Shown in pieces: positions 1-7,619 of a stretch of 54,123 nt of DNA. The stretch comes from Bacillus sp. 522_BSPC (lineage in GTDB: Bacteria; Bacillota; Bacilli; Bacillales; Cytobacillaceae), in the NCBI RefSeq assembly GCF_001076885.1, contig NZ_JVDT01000233.1, positions 1 through 54,123 on the forward strand, given 5' to 3'. Under the pieces are notes generated by a model that worked only from the letters and a program-made list of their open reading frames with translations, made no database searches and was not told the DNA's origin. The position numbers and the translations under genes are program-made. Positions within the stretch are counted from its first letter, which is position 1, and each line of letters begins with the position of its first letter.

Positions 1-73
1 CGTATTTATTGTTAGCTGAAATGTTTATGTCCCAGCCTCTTTTTGCTTTAGTTATAGTACTAAATTTTTTTTA

Positions 74-1072
74 TTAAAAAAAGAAATGAAGAATGTAGTA
101 ACAAATTGCAGCGATGCTTGCTGAAATTGGCAATGTAATTACCCATGTAATAATCATTCGTTGTGCTGTTCCCCATTTAACCCCTTTTAAGCGGTGTGCT
201 GATCCAACACCAAGAATAGAAGAAGAAATAACATGGGTTGTACTAACTGGAAGATGAATTAAAGTTGATCCGAAAATAATCATTGCCCCTGATAAATCAG
301 CTGCAACGCCATTTACTGGTCGGATTTTCATAATATTTCCACCAACTGTTTTAATAATTCTCCATCCACCGACAGAAGTTCCGAGTCCCATTGCAGTAGC
401 ACATGCTAATTGCACCCAAAATGGCACATCACCAGTTGAAACATAATTATTAGCTAATAATGCCATTGTGATAATTCCCATTGCTTTTTGAGCGTCATTA
501 GTTCCATGTGTATAAGATTGCAATGCTGCTGTGAATATTTGAAAATAACGGAACCGTCTATTTGTTTTTGTTAAATTTAAATCCCTAAAGAAGAATTTAA
601 AAATGGAGTATATGATAAATCCAACAACAAAGGCGATGATTGGTGAGAGAATCAATGCCTCAATAATTTTAATAAAACCAGTATAATTAAGCGATGAGAA
701 TCCAGATGAAGCAATAGCAGCTCCAGCGATTGACCCAATAATTGCATGGGATGAGCTACTTGGTATTCCGAAATACCATGTAACCAAATTCCATATAATT
801 GCAGAAATCAATGCAGCAAGGATAACGAGTGAACCATTTGTTAAAGCAAATGGGTCTACAATCCCCTTTGTAATTGTTTTTGCAACGCCTGTAAATGTCA
901 TTGCACCAACAAAGTTCATACATGCTGCCATAATAATCGCATGCTTTGGTTTTAATGCTTTTGTTGACACTGCAGTCGCAATGGAGTTGGCTGTATCATG
1001 GAAGCCATTGATAAAGTCAAATGCTAATGCAAAGACAACGATTAATATAGTAAGTATTAATAATGTATTCAT
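74..1072 (-). CDS. pit: PiT-family inorganic phosphate transporter
   Basis: Low-affinity phosphate permease of the cytoplasmic membrane, 332 residues, normal for the short bacterial PiT form. The two duplicated family signatures are visible: GFHDTANSIATAV at about residues 23-35 and HGTNDAQKAMG at about 190-200. Roughly ten hydrophobic segments cover the rest. The ATG at 1072 has an AAGGAGT ribosome binding site about ten bases upstream. It lies 14 bases downstream of a DUF47/PhoU-like gene on the same strand, the usual pit-ykaA pair, in which the small protein is thought to modulate the transporter. Function is inferred from family and context. Confidence 0.95.
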   Translation of the reverse strand: MNTLLILTILIVVFALAFDFINGFHDTANSIATAVSTKALKPKHAIIMAACMNFVGAMTFTGVAKTITKGIVDPFALTNGSLVILAALISAIIWNLVTWYFGIPSSSSHAIIGSIAGAAIASSGFSSLNYTGFIKIIEALILSPIIAFVVGFIIYSIFKFFFRDLNLTKTNRRFRYFQIFTAALQSYTHGTNDAQKAMGIITMALLANNYVSTGDVPFWVQLACATAMGLGTSVGGWRIIKTVGGNIMKIRPVNGVAADLSGAMIIFGSTLIHLPVSTTHVISSSILGVGSAHRLKGVKWGTAQRMIITWVITLPISASIAAICYYILHFFF

Positions 1073-1086
1073 TGGAAAAAGACTCC

Positions 1087-1704
1087 TTACGCGTTCTTCA
1101 TAATAATACTTTCAAGTGTGTTTGCGACACTTTGACAGTAGTCTGCAATATCCTCAAGATTTTCATAAACTTCTTTATATTGGATAATGCGAATTGGATC
1201 TTTTTCTACAGAGAACAGATTTTTAATAGATTGTCGTAAAATGCCATCACATTTTGATTCATGATCTTTAATTCTAATAGCATACTCTCTAATTTTAGGT
1301 AATTTCTTTGTTGTAAGTAGGTCTACTGCTTTGTCAATTTCAACTGCACAATTCTTTATTTCTTCCACAAAGCGAAGCATATATTCATCTGCACTAATAA
1401 TATTGTACATTTCAAATAGTGCTGCAGTATGCTCTAAACCATCTAATACATCATCCATACTCATCGTAAGAGCTAGTATGTCTTCTCTTTCAATCGGTGT
1501 AATAAATGCTTTATTTAATTCAGTGATTACTTCATGAACATATGTATCACCTTTTGTTTCGATTTCTTTCATTGTTTCAGAAAAAGTTTTTAAATCGCTA
1601 ACATTTGTCAATTTATAGTCAGCAAAAAAGTCTGCTCCTTCTTTTAAATTTGAAGCGATATTTTTTAACATAACAGCAAACTTATCTTGTTTTTTAAAAA
1701 CCAT
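1087..1704 (-). CDS. ykaA: DUF47 (PhoU-like) protein, partner of Pit
   Basis: Cytosolic all-helical protein of 205 residues, the length of B. subtilis YkaA, beginning MVFKKQDKF. The helices are charged and amphipathic, with E/DxxxD repeats of the kind that bind metal clusters in PhoU-like proteins. The ATG at 1704 is preferred over the in-frame ATG at 1719 because GGAGGT lies between them at ribosome-binding distance. It is the first gene of a two-gene operon with the phosphate transporter downstream. The family is thought to regulate PiT transport; the biochemical activity is not defined. Confidence 0.9.
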   Translation of the reverse strand: MVFKKQDKFAVMLKNIASNLKEGADFFADYKLTNVSDLKTFSETMKEIETKGDTYVHEVITELNKAFITPIEREDILALTMSMDDVLDGLEHTAALFEMYNIISADEYMLRFVEEIKNCAVEIDKAVDLLTTKKLPKIREYAIRIKDHESKCDGILRQSIKNLFSVEKDPIRIIQYKEVYENLEDIADYCQSVANTLESIIMKNA

Positions 1705-1797
1705 TGCGGTTACCTCCATTAATATATAACAAATTATGACTAAGCCTTACATATTTTATAGGAAACTTGTCGAATAGCCTAGTGTTTTTTTAATAAA

Positions 1798-1857
1798 TTT
1801 ACAAAATCTTAATATTTGATTTACGAAATTTTAAGAAAATAGCCTTACATATTTACA
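1798..1857 (+). promoter_or_regulatory. possible PhoP (Pho box) repeat tract
   Basis: Hexamers resembling the PhoP repeat TT(A/T/C)ACA sit at 1798 (TTTACA), 1809 (TTAATA), 1820 (TTTACG) and 1831 (TTAAGA), each separated by five bases, giving an 11-bp period. Another TTTACA follows at 1852. The tract lies between the leftward phosphate-uptake operon and the rightward acetyltransferase. The hexamers read on the plus strand, so relative to ykaA-pit they are on the non-coding strand. AT-richness makes a chance match possible. Confidence 0.35.
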
Positions 1858-1980
1858 AAGTTTGCACTAATTTAACATTTTTAGTGATATTCCCTTCGAT
1901 TTCTCCTTTCCTAACAACCGTGTCCAATTTGTTATTCTAGAATATAGTAATAACATAATTCCTAGGGAGGAGGAGGTACC

Positions 1981-2487
1981 GTGTTAATCGATGACACGAT
2001 TCTTATTCGAAAAACACAAGAGACAGAATTAACTTATGTGCGAAAAACAGAAAAAGATCCTACTAATAGTCCTTATATATTACAATGGTCCTTACAGGAA
2101 CATAAAAGGGCGCTTACAGATAATCCTAATATATTACATTTACTTGTTATCGAAAGATTATCGAATAAACCAGTTGGCTATGTCCTAATAAATGGATTGG
2201 AAGATGAAAATGATAGCATGGAAATAAAAAGAATTGCTTTTTCGGAAAAAGGAAAAGGATATGGAAGAAAAATGTTGCACTTAATAAAACAATGGGCTTT
2301 TACTGACATGCATGCAAATCGATTATGGCTCGAGGTAGTAGATCACAACTTCCGTGCAAAATCTCTATATGAATCAGAGGGATTTAAGATAGAGGGATTA
2401 CAACGAGAAGCAATAAAAATAAATAATAATTACCAATCAATTTATATGATGTCCATATTAAGGAAGGAATATCAAGAAAATAAATGA
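1981..2487 (+). CDS. GNAT-family N-acetyltransferase
   Basis: A 168-residue acetyl-CoA-dependent acetyltransferase. The acetyl-CoA loop is visible as KGKGYGRKML at about residues 89-98, followed by the usual strand (ANRLWLEVV) and helix (NFRAKSLYESEGF). It starts with GTG directly behind GGGAGGAGGAGG, a very strong ribosome binding site. It resembles RimJ/RimL-like enzymes that act on protein N-termini or small amines; the substrate cannot be told. The dehydrogenase gene follows after 49 bases on the same strand, so they may be cotranscribed. Confidence 0.85.
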   Translation: MLIDDTILIRKTQETELTYVRKTEKDPTNSPYILQWSLQEHKRALTDNPNILHLLVIERLSNKPVGYVLINGLEDENDSMEIKRIAFSEKGKGYGRKMLHLIKQWAFTDMHANRLWLEVVDHNFRAKSLYESEGFKIEGLQREAIKINNNYQSIYMMSILRKEYQENK

Positions 2488-2536
2488 TTATTAAGCGAAT
2501 AATGGATGTAATATAAAGGAAGAAAAAGGTGAAAAA

Positions 2537-3394
2537 GTGGAGAAGCAAGTAGTCTTAATAACAGGAGCAAACAGTGGATTTGGTCAATTAATGGCACTAG
2601 AATTTGCAAAATCAGAATATATCGTTATAGCATCAATGAGAGATAGGAACAAAGGAAAACAATTAATCGATACGGCAACAAAATTAGGGGTAATATCCAA
2701 TATTAAGATCACCTCTTTGGATATTACTTCTGCCCAATCGGTAGAGAACTTAACGTTAATGTTGCAGGATATTGGACAAGTCGATTTATTGATAAATAAT
2801 GCTGGCTATGCTGGAGGTGGTTTTTCGGAGGAAATTCCGATTGATGAATATCAGCTTCAGATGGAAACAAATTTTTTGGGGGCAATTCGTGTAACGCAAA
2901 GTGTACTTCCTTTCATGAGAGAGAAAGGGAGTGGAATGATTATTAATATGAGTAGTATAAGTGGAAAAATTGGATTTCCGGGTTTATCACCATATGTCTC
3001 TTCTAAGTTTGCATTAGAAGGATGGAGTGAGAGCTTAAGATTAGAATTGGCTCCTTTTTCTATTCCGGTAATTCTTGTAGAACCTGGATCTTTTCAAACT
3101 AATATTTGGACTACAGGAAAGAAGGTAACCGTAAAATCCACCTTGTCTTCTTCTCCGTATTTTTCATACATGAAACAATTGGATACATATTTACAAAGAA
3201 ATAGAATAAAGGATGGAGATCCAATGGAAGTAGCGAAAAAAGTAGTTGCGATCGCTCAAACAAAGCATCCAAGATTGCGCTATGTCATTGGGAAAGGAAC
3301 GAGAAGTACAATCCTGTTAAAGAACATGCTTCCTTGGAAATGGTGGGAGAAAATCGTTCTATTTATCTTAAATTCAAAATATATTAAGAAGTAG
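2537..3394 (+). CDS. short-chain dehydrogenase/reductase
   Basis: Classical SDR oxidoreductase of 285 residues. Visible motifs are the Rossmann nucleotide loop TGANSGFG near the N-terminus, NNAGYAGGG, the catalytic Ser in NMSSISG and the catalytic YxxxK in YVSSKFALEG. The start is GTG behind AGGAAGAAAAAGGTG. The C-terminus (KNMLPWKWWEKIVLFILNS) is amphipathic or hydrophobic and may touch the membrane. It resembles the YusZ-type SDRs of Bacillus. The substrate is unknown. Confidence 0.88.
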   Translation: MEKQVVLITGANSGFGQLMALEFAKSEYIVIASMRDRNKGKQLIDTATKLGVISNIKITSLDITSAQSVENLTLMLQDIGQVDLLINNAGYAGGGFSEEIPIDEYQLQMETNFLGAIRVTQSVLPFMREKGSGMIINMSSISGKIGFPGLSPYVSSKFALEGWSESLRLELAPFSIPVILVEPGSFQTNIWTTGKKVTVKSTLSSSPYFSYMKQLDTYLQRNRIKDGDPMEVAKKVVAIAQTKHPRLRYVIGKGTRSTILLKNMLPWKWWEKIVLFILNSKYIKK

Positions 3395-3524
3395 TCTTTT
3401 TGTTGTTAGAAGCAAGAAGAGGTTATTGAACGAGTATTTATATGAAAAAGTTAAATCAAAATTATAGAGAAGTATTCAAATAAGTGTTATTATATGGATA
3501 ATTCTGATTTTGGGGGTGTTTTGT

Positions 3525-4355
3525 TTGGTCAAAAGCATCGAACATAAAGTGAAACTACATAACGGAGTAGAGATACCTCAATTAGGTATCGGCGTCTTTA
3601 AAGTAGAAGAAGGAGAGACAGTAATCCAAACGGTAAAAGCAGCTTTGGAACTTGGCTATCGTTCTATCGATACTGCCGCCATTTATAAGAATGAAGAAGG
3701 GGTAGGTAAAGCGATAAAAGAAAGCGCTGTCTTGAGGAATTCTCTATTTATCACCACAAAAGTTTGGAATGAAGACCAAGGGTATGATTCTACACTACGT
3801 GCATTTGAAGCGAGTTTAAAGAAATTGGATTTGGACTATCTTGATCTATATTTAATTCATTGGCCAGGAAAAGATAAATACGTCGAAACATGGAAAGCAC
3901 TTGAAAGACTGTATGACGAAGGAGTCGTTAAGGCAATTGGAGTAAGTAATTTTCAGGAACATCATTTAGAGCATTTGCTAGCAAATGCGAATGAGGTTCC
4001 AACCGTTAATCAGATTGAACTCCATCCAAGACTTTCGCAAGAGAAATTAAGGGAGTACTGTCAGCAAAAAGAGATAAAAATTGAAGCCTGGTCACCGATA
4101 GCTAAAGGTCGATTAGTAAATGAACCAACCCTTAACTATATTGCAAAAAAACATGGCAAGACACCAGTTCAAGTTATTTTACGTTGGCATCTCCAAAATG
4201 GAAACATCATTATTCCAAAATCGATTCATCCTGAAAGAATAAAAGAAAATGCGGAGATATTTGATTTTCAACTTAGCTTGGTAGAAATGGATCAAATAGA
4301 TCGATTAAATATGAACGAACGACTTGGAAGTAATCCAGATGAAGTGATTTTTTAA
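3525..4355 (+). CDS. aldo/keto reductase (YvgN/YtbE-like)
   Basis: NADPH-dependent aldo/keto reductase, 276 residues from this start, matching the Bacillus glyoxal/methylglyoxal reductases YvgN and YtbE. The fold motifs HNGVEIPQLGIGVF, DTAAIYKNE (Asp and Tyr of the tetrad), FITTKVWN (Lys) and LIHWP (His) are present, as is the C-terminal cofactor motif IIPKSIHPERIKENAEIF. The TTG at 3525 is chosen because GGGGG at 3512-3516 sits eight bases upstream and the protein then begins VKSIEHKVKLHNG as in relatives. TTG 3510 and GTG 3516 are in-frame alternatives. Likely role: detoxification of reactive carbonyls. Confidence 0.9.
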   Translation: MVKSIEHKVKLHNGVEIPQLGIGVFKVEEGETVIQTVKAALELGYRSIDTAAIYKNEEGVGKAIKESAVLRNSLFITTKVWNEDQGYDSTLRAFEASLKKLDLDYLDLYLIHWPGKDKYVETWKALERLYDEGVVKAIGVSNFQEHHLEHLLANANEVPTVNQIELHPRLSQEKLREYCQQKEIKIEAWSPIAKGRLVNEPTLNYIAKKHGKTPVQVILRWHLQNGNIIIPKSIHPERIKENAEIFDFQLSLVEMDQIDRLNMNERLGSNPDEVIF

Positions 4356-4387
4356 TTTCTTGCACTTTTATTTATTTTAATAGGAAC

Positions 4388-4430
4388 AAAAGATCTATGC
4401 CAAATTATAAAATGGTGTAGATCTTTTTTT
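4388..4430 (+). terminator. rho-independent terminator after the aldo/keto reductase
   Basis: Left arm AAAAGATCTA at 4388-4397 pairs with TAGATCTTTT, followed by a T run at 4424-4430. The inner part of the loop also pairs partly. Confidence 0.8.
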
Positions 4431-4617
4431 GAAACATATTATCAAAATCTTCCTAACAAAATGAATGTTTTTAGTAGGTTTAAAAGAATCAAAGGGTGGT
4501 AAATATAAGTACAAGCAGATAGTGAAAAAAACCGTACGGGTAAATAATAAGCTGCAGCATGATTCCTCACTATCTCATGTTAAAAAATTAAACACTATAA
4601 TAAAAGGAGTGTTATAT

Positions 4618-4872
4618 ATGGGATTTCTATGGTCATTAATTATAGGTGGTATTATTGGATGGTTAGCGGGATTAATCGTTGGTAAAGATATTCCTGGTGG
4701 AGTAATTGGAAATATTATAGCTGGTTTTGTTGGTGCATGGTTAGGATCATTAATTCTTGGAGATTGGGGTCCATCAATTGCAGATTTTGCAATAATTCCA
4801 AGTATTATTGGTGCAGTTATTTTAGTCTTTATTTTAAGTCTAATTATGCGCGGCATGCGTAAAACAACATAA
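4618..4872 (+). CDS. GlsB/YeaQ/YmgE family small membrane protein
   Basis: An 84-residue, very hydrophobic, glycine-rich protein with three membrane segments: MGFLWSLIIGGIIGWLAGLI, then a segment with AGFVGAWLGSLI, then a C-terminal helix ending in RGMRKTT. The GlsB/YeaQ family is also called transglycosylase-associated or general-stress membrane protein; its exact role is unknown. The ATG at 4618 has AAAAGGAGTG nine bases upstream. The reading frame is open further upstream (from 4465) but that part has no ribosome binding site and poor coding character, so I leave it out. Confidence 0.88.
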   Translation: MGFLWSLIIGGIIGWLAGLIVGKDIPGGVIGNIIAGFVGAWLGSLILGDWGPSIADFAIIPSIIGAVILVFILSLIMRGMRKTT

Positions 4873-4885
4873 AAGGTATAAAAGG

Positions 4886-4920
4886 AAAGGAAATGAGCTT
4901 TTTTGGCCCATTTCCTTTTT
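4886..4920. terminator. bidirectional terminator
   Basis: AAAGGAAATGAGC (4886-4898) pairs with GCCCATTTCCTTT (4906-4918), with A and T runs at the two sides. It separates the converging small membrane protein and pseudouridine synthase genes. Confidence 0.8.
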
Positions 4921-5851
4921 ACTTTGTTTCCTTTAATATTTCTTCCCAGTTTGCATTAGGAAAAATTGGCTGTTTGTCTAATGGAGGTGCAAAGACAGTT
5001 ATTTCCTCCTTAGAGATAGGATGGATGAATTGTAGTTTTACCGCATGTAGAGCTTGTCGATTAAAAATCGGTTTTCCGCCATATAGTATATCGCCAGCAA
5101 GAGGATGATGAATGGAGCTTAAATGAACTCTTATCTGATGGGTTCTGCCTGTATCCAATGAACACGAGATAAGTGTCAGTCCTTCATTTGGCAATTGTTT
5201 TATTCGTTTAAAATGGGTGATTGCCGTTTGTCCTGTTTCTGATATTCTTCTTCGGCTTCCGTGGTGCCTATCCTTCCCTATTGGTTTATTAATCGTTCCT
5301 TTTTTTTGTGATAAGAATCCTTGAACAAGAGCGATATAGGTTCTTTTAATTTTTCGTTCCCGTAACATATAATCGAGCATGTTTGCGATTAAATCGTGTT
5401 TAGCAAACAAAACACAGCCAGTTGTATCTCGATCTAAGCGATGTATATGCTTTAACGGTCTTTCTTCCCCATTCATAAGTAAATGGTAGGCAACTCCATT
5501 CAATAATGAAGACGCATCTACTGAAGAATGTGGATGTGTATCAATAGAAGCTGGCTTATTAACAACGAGCAGAAAATCATCTTCATAAAGGATTGATAAA
5601 TCCATATAGGTCGGAATGATATCATTTGGTTGTGGCTGAAATAGTTTTATTTTTAAAATATCTTCCTTCTTGAGCATCGTATTCCAAGGAACATTTTGGT
5701 TATTTAACTGGACCTTTTTCTCCATTTTAAACAGATGAATTTGTTTTTTTGATGCCAACAATACCTCTGAAAAGAATGCTTCAATTAATAATCCTTCCCA
5801 TTGTAGAGGGATTTTGAGCAGAAGCCAATCTCCCTTTTTTTCAAATATCAT
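4919..5851 (-). CDS. yhcT: RluA-family pseudouridine synthase (YhcT-like)
   Basis: Isomerises uridine to pseudouridine in RNA, probably rRNA. 310 residues. An N-terminal S4-like part (about 1-80) is followed by the catalytic domain with HRLDRDTTGCVLFAK, whose Asp is the nucleophile, then IGKDRHHGSRRRI and the C-terminal TGRTHQIRVHL motif. The next gene in the region is yhcU-like on the opposite strand; in B. subtilis yhcT and yhcU are neighbours, which supports the YhcT assignment over the other RluA paralogues. Confidence 0.9.
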   Translation of the reverse strand: MIFEKKGDWLLLKIPLQWEGLLIEAFFSEVLLASKKQIHLFKMEKKVQLNNQNVPWNTMLKKEDILKIKLFQPQPNDIIPTYMDLSILYEDDFLLVVNKPASIDTHPHSSVDASSLLNGVAYHLLMNGEERPLKHIHRLDRDTTGCVLFAKHDLIANMLDYMLRERKIKRTYIALVQGFLSQKKGTINKPIGKDRHHGSRRRISETGQTAITHFKRIKQLPNEGLTLISCSLDTGRTHQIRVHLSSIHHPLAGDILYGGKPIFNRQALHAVKLQFIHPISKEEITVFAPPLDKQPIFPNANWEEILKETK

Positions 5852-6005
5852 ATAAAATCTCCTTTACTTCTCTATAAGTATACATAAAAAAATAGGTTTA
5901 AATTTGACATAGTCATCATATCATGGTTTTAATTACCACAGAAATGGTTTTGTGGGATATGGTAGACTAGTGGTAATAATAGAAACAAAGAGGGTGTCTC
6001 ATTTC

Positions 6006-6413
6006 ATGAAAGTAGTTTTTGCATCAACACCAACACAAGAGGAAAGAATTGATGAACTGATTCAGACCTTTTACTCGAAGATATTTCCTTTCTATTTTTC
6101 AGATAAGGAAATAAATAAGTTTGAACGGTTAAAGGTGCTTACGATCACTCCCGACAAAGCACAGCAATTAAGTACATTAAAAACATCTTATCAAGTAATT
6201 GCAAGTCTTCAAACCCTTGTGAATATTTTAGAAGCTCCAGAAGATAAACATAAATATAAACATCTATTTGCTAAAAATGTTCGAATTTTAGAGGACTTGG
6301 ATATCTTCTTCCCATTTGATTTAGACAATTTTAAACGCAATGAGGATGGAAGTTCCTTTAATCAATCAAATTTTAGTATGTATGCAGAGGCAACTAATCA
6401 GTATTTAGTATAA
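6006..6413 (+). CDS. yhcU: YhcU-like protein (DUF5365)
   Basis: A 135-residue soluble protein of unknown function beginning MKVVFASTPTQEERIDELIQ. I match it to B. subtilis YhcU from its start, length and position between yhcT- and yhcX-like genes. The ATG at 6006 is preferred over the in-frame start at 5952 because AGGGTG lies ten bases ahead of it. No catalytic motif, signal peptide or membrane segment is seen; the C-terminus is polar. Confidence 0.75.
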   Translation: MKVVFASTPTQEERIDELIQTFYSKIFPFYFSDKEINKFERLKVLTITPDKAQQLSTLKTSYQVIASLQTLVNILEAPEDKHKYKHLFAKNVRILEDLDIFFPFDLDNFKRNEDGSSFNQSNFSMYAEATNQYLV

Positions 6414-6452
6414 ACCTTTTATTGCTTGCACTTATTATTCCTATCTGGAATT

Positions 6453-6489
6453 AAAATAAGCCGTCGCTTATACCGCGACGGCTTATTTT
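6453..6489. terminator. bidirectional terminator
   Basis: Perfect 15-bp inverted repeat AAAATAAGCCGTCGC / GCGACGGCTTATTTT with a seven-base loop, between the converging yhcU-like and thioredoxin-like genes. Confidence 0.92.
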
Positions 6490-6498
6490 TAAAGAATT

Positions 6499-6972
6499 CT
6501 ATTTCGAAACACTATATTCTTCTAGCCACTGTCTAAATACTTCAGGTTCTTTATAGCCGTTAATTCTACCTACTTCTTCTCCATTTTTGTACTGAACGAT
6601 TGTTGGGGTTGAATCAATATTGTACTTATCCCATCCTTCTTCGAATTCCCATAGGTTATATTGATCAATCGATACATCTAATTCCTCTGCAAGTGGCATT
6701 AATTCTGGTGTCGTCTGTTTACAATACACACAATTTGAACTAAAGAAGTATACGGTAACATCTTCTTCTGTTTTTAATTTTTCCTCGAGTGCATCAGGAA
6801 CAATAATATTTTGGTAATTTGGATCATCTAATATTTCCATTGTTTCAGGTTCCAAATCCTCTTTTTCATATAAATTTCCTTCTACTGCTTTTTCTTTTTG
6901 CATATTAGATAAAAAGGCTACTCCTGCAAATAATATAATAATAAAAACTAAGAAAAAAATTACCTTTTTCAT
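6499..6972 (-). CDS. membrane-anchored thioredoxin-like disulfide oxidoreductase
   Basis: 157 residues: an N-terminal membrane anchor (residues 3-23) then an extracytoplasmic thioredoxin fold. The redox motif CVYC lies in FFSSNCVYCKQTTPEL, and the cis-Pro region reads STPTIVQYKNGEEVGRINGY. It overlaps the upstream bdbC-like gene by four bases (ATGA), so the two are translationally coupled. Context implies it is the substrate-facing partner that BdbC reoxidises, as BdbA or BdbD are in B. subtilis. It is a thioredoxin-type BdbA-like protein, not a DsbA-type BdbD. Confidence 0.88.
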   Translation of the reverse strand: MKKVIFFLVFIIILFAGVAFLSNMQKEKAVEGNLYEKEDLEPETMEILDDPNYQNIIVPDALEEKLKTEEDVTVYFFSSNCVYCKQTTPELMPLAEELDVSIDQYNLWEFEEGWDKYNIDSTPTIVQYKNGEEVGRINGYKEPEVFRQWLEEYSVSK

Positions 6973-7412
6973 TTATTCATCTCCTTTGTTTTTTTCCAAA
7001 TGATGATGCTACAAGTAAAGATAATAATAAATCCAACAAGTGCCATGAAGGGGATTGTGATAAAGCCTAGCCAATTTATGTATTCGCCTGTGCAAGGGAC
7101 TGGTCCACAAGCGGCAGAGCTTTCAAAGATGCTAGCTAATTTTTGTTTCGAGTAATGGTAAATGGAAATGCATGCACCGAAACCTGAAAGAAACATTGTG
7201 TAAAAAGTGATTTTATAATCTTTTCGGATTACAGCAATTCCTAAAATAATCACAAAGGGGTACATTAATATCCGTTGATACCAACATAATGTACAAGGCA
7301 CGAACTCTCTAATTTCTGAAAAGTATAGGCTGCCGAACATACTGAGAACAGATGCAATCCAAGCTAAGTATAAAAGATGCTCTCGGGAATCATTCTTTGT
7401 TTTTTCTTCCAT
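6969..7412 (-). CDS. bdbC: DsbB-family disulfide oxidoreductase BdbC
   Basis: Integral membrane quinone reductase that reoxidises an extracytoplasmic thiol oxidase. 147 residues with four membrane helices. The two external cysteine pairs are visible: CTLCW in FVPCTLCWYQRILMYPF and the Cys residues of AACGPVPCTGEY. It is the first gene of a coupled pair with the thioredoxin-like protein. The pair sits between yhcU- and yhcX-like genes, where B. subtilis has yhcV and yhcW. Confidence 0.92.
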   Translation of the reverse strand: MEEKTKNDSREHLLYLAWIASVLSMFGSLYFSEIREFVPCTLCWYQRILMYPFVIILGIAVIRKDYKITFYTMFLSGFGACISIYHYSKQKLASIFESSAACGPVPCTGEYINWLGFITIPFMALVGFIIIFTCSIIIWKKTKEMNK

Positions 7413-7619
7413 ACGATTCTCCTTTATTGTCTTTATTCAACCACTTAAAAACATTTTCAATATAGAAAAAGTATAAAGCTATTTGGAAATGATGTAAACA
7501 AACTAGTTTTAATGAAAGACAGAGATTATATCTGAAAAAAATGGGGAAATGTAGAAATAGTAAATAGAAAGTAACATTATTTGAGAAAAAAAGAAACATA
7601 CATAAGGGAGTCAAAGATT

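Noticed and set aside
4465-4617. N-terminal extension of the GlsB/YeaQ gene
   Set aside because: The stretch is Lys/Val-rich and unlike the family; a strong ribosome binding site lies directly before ATG 4618.
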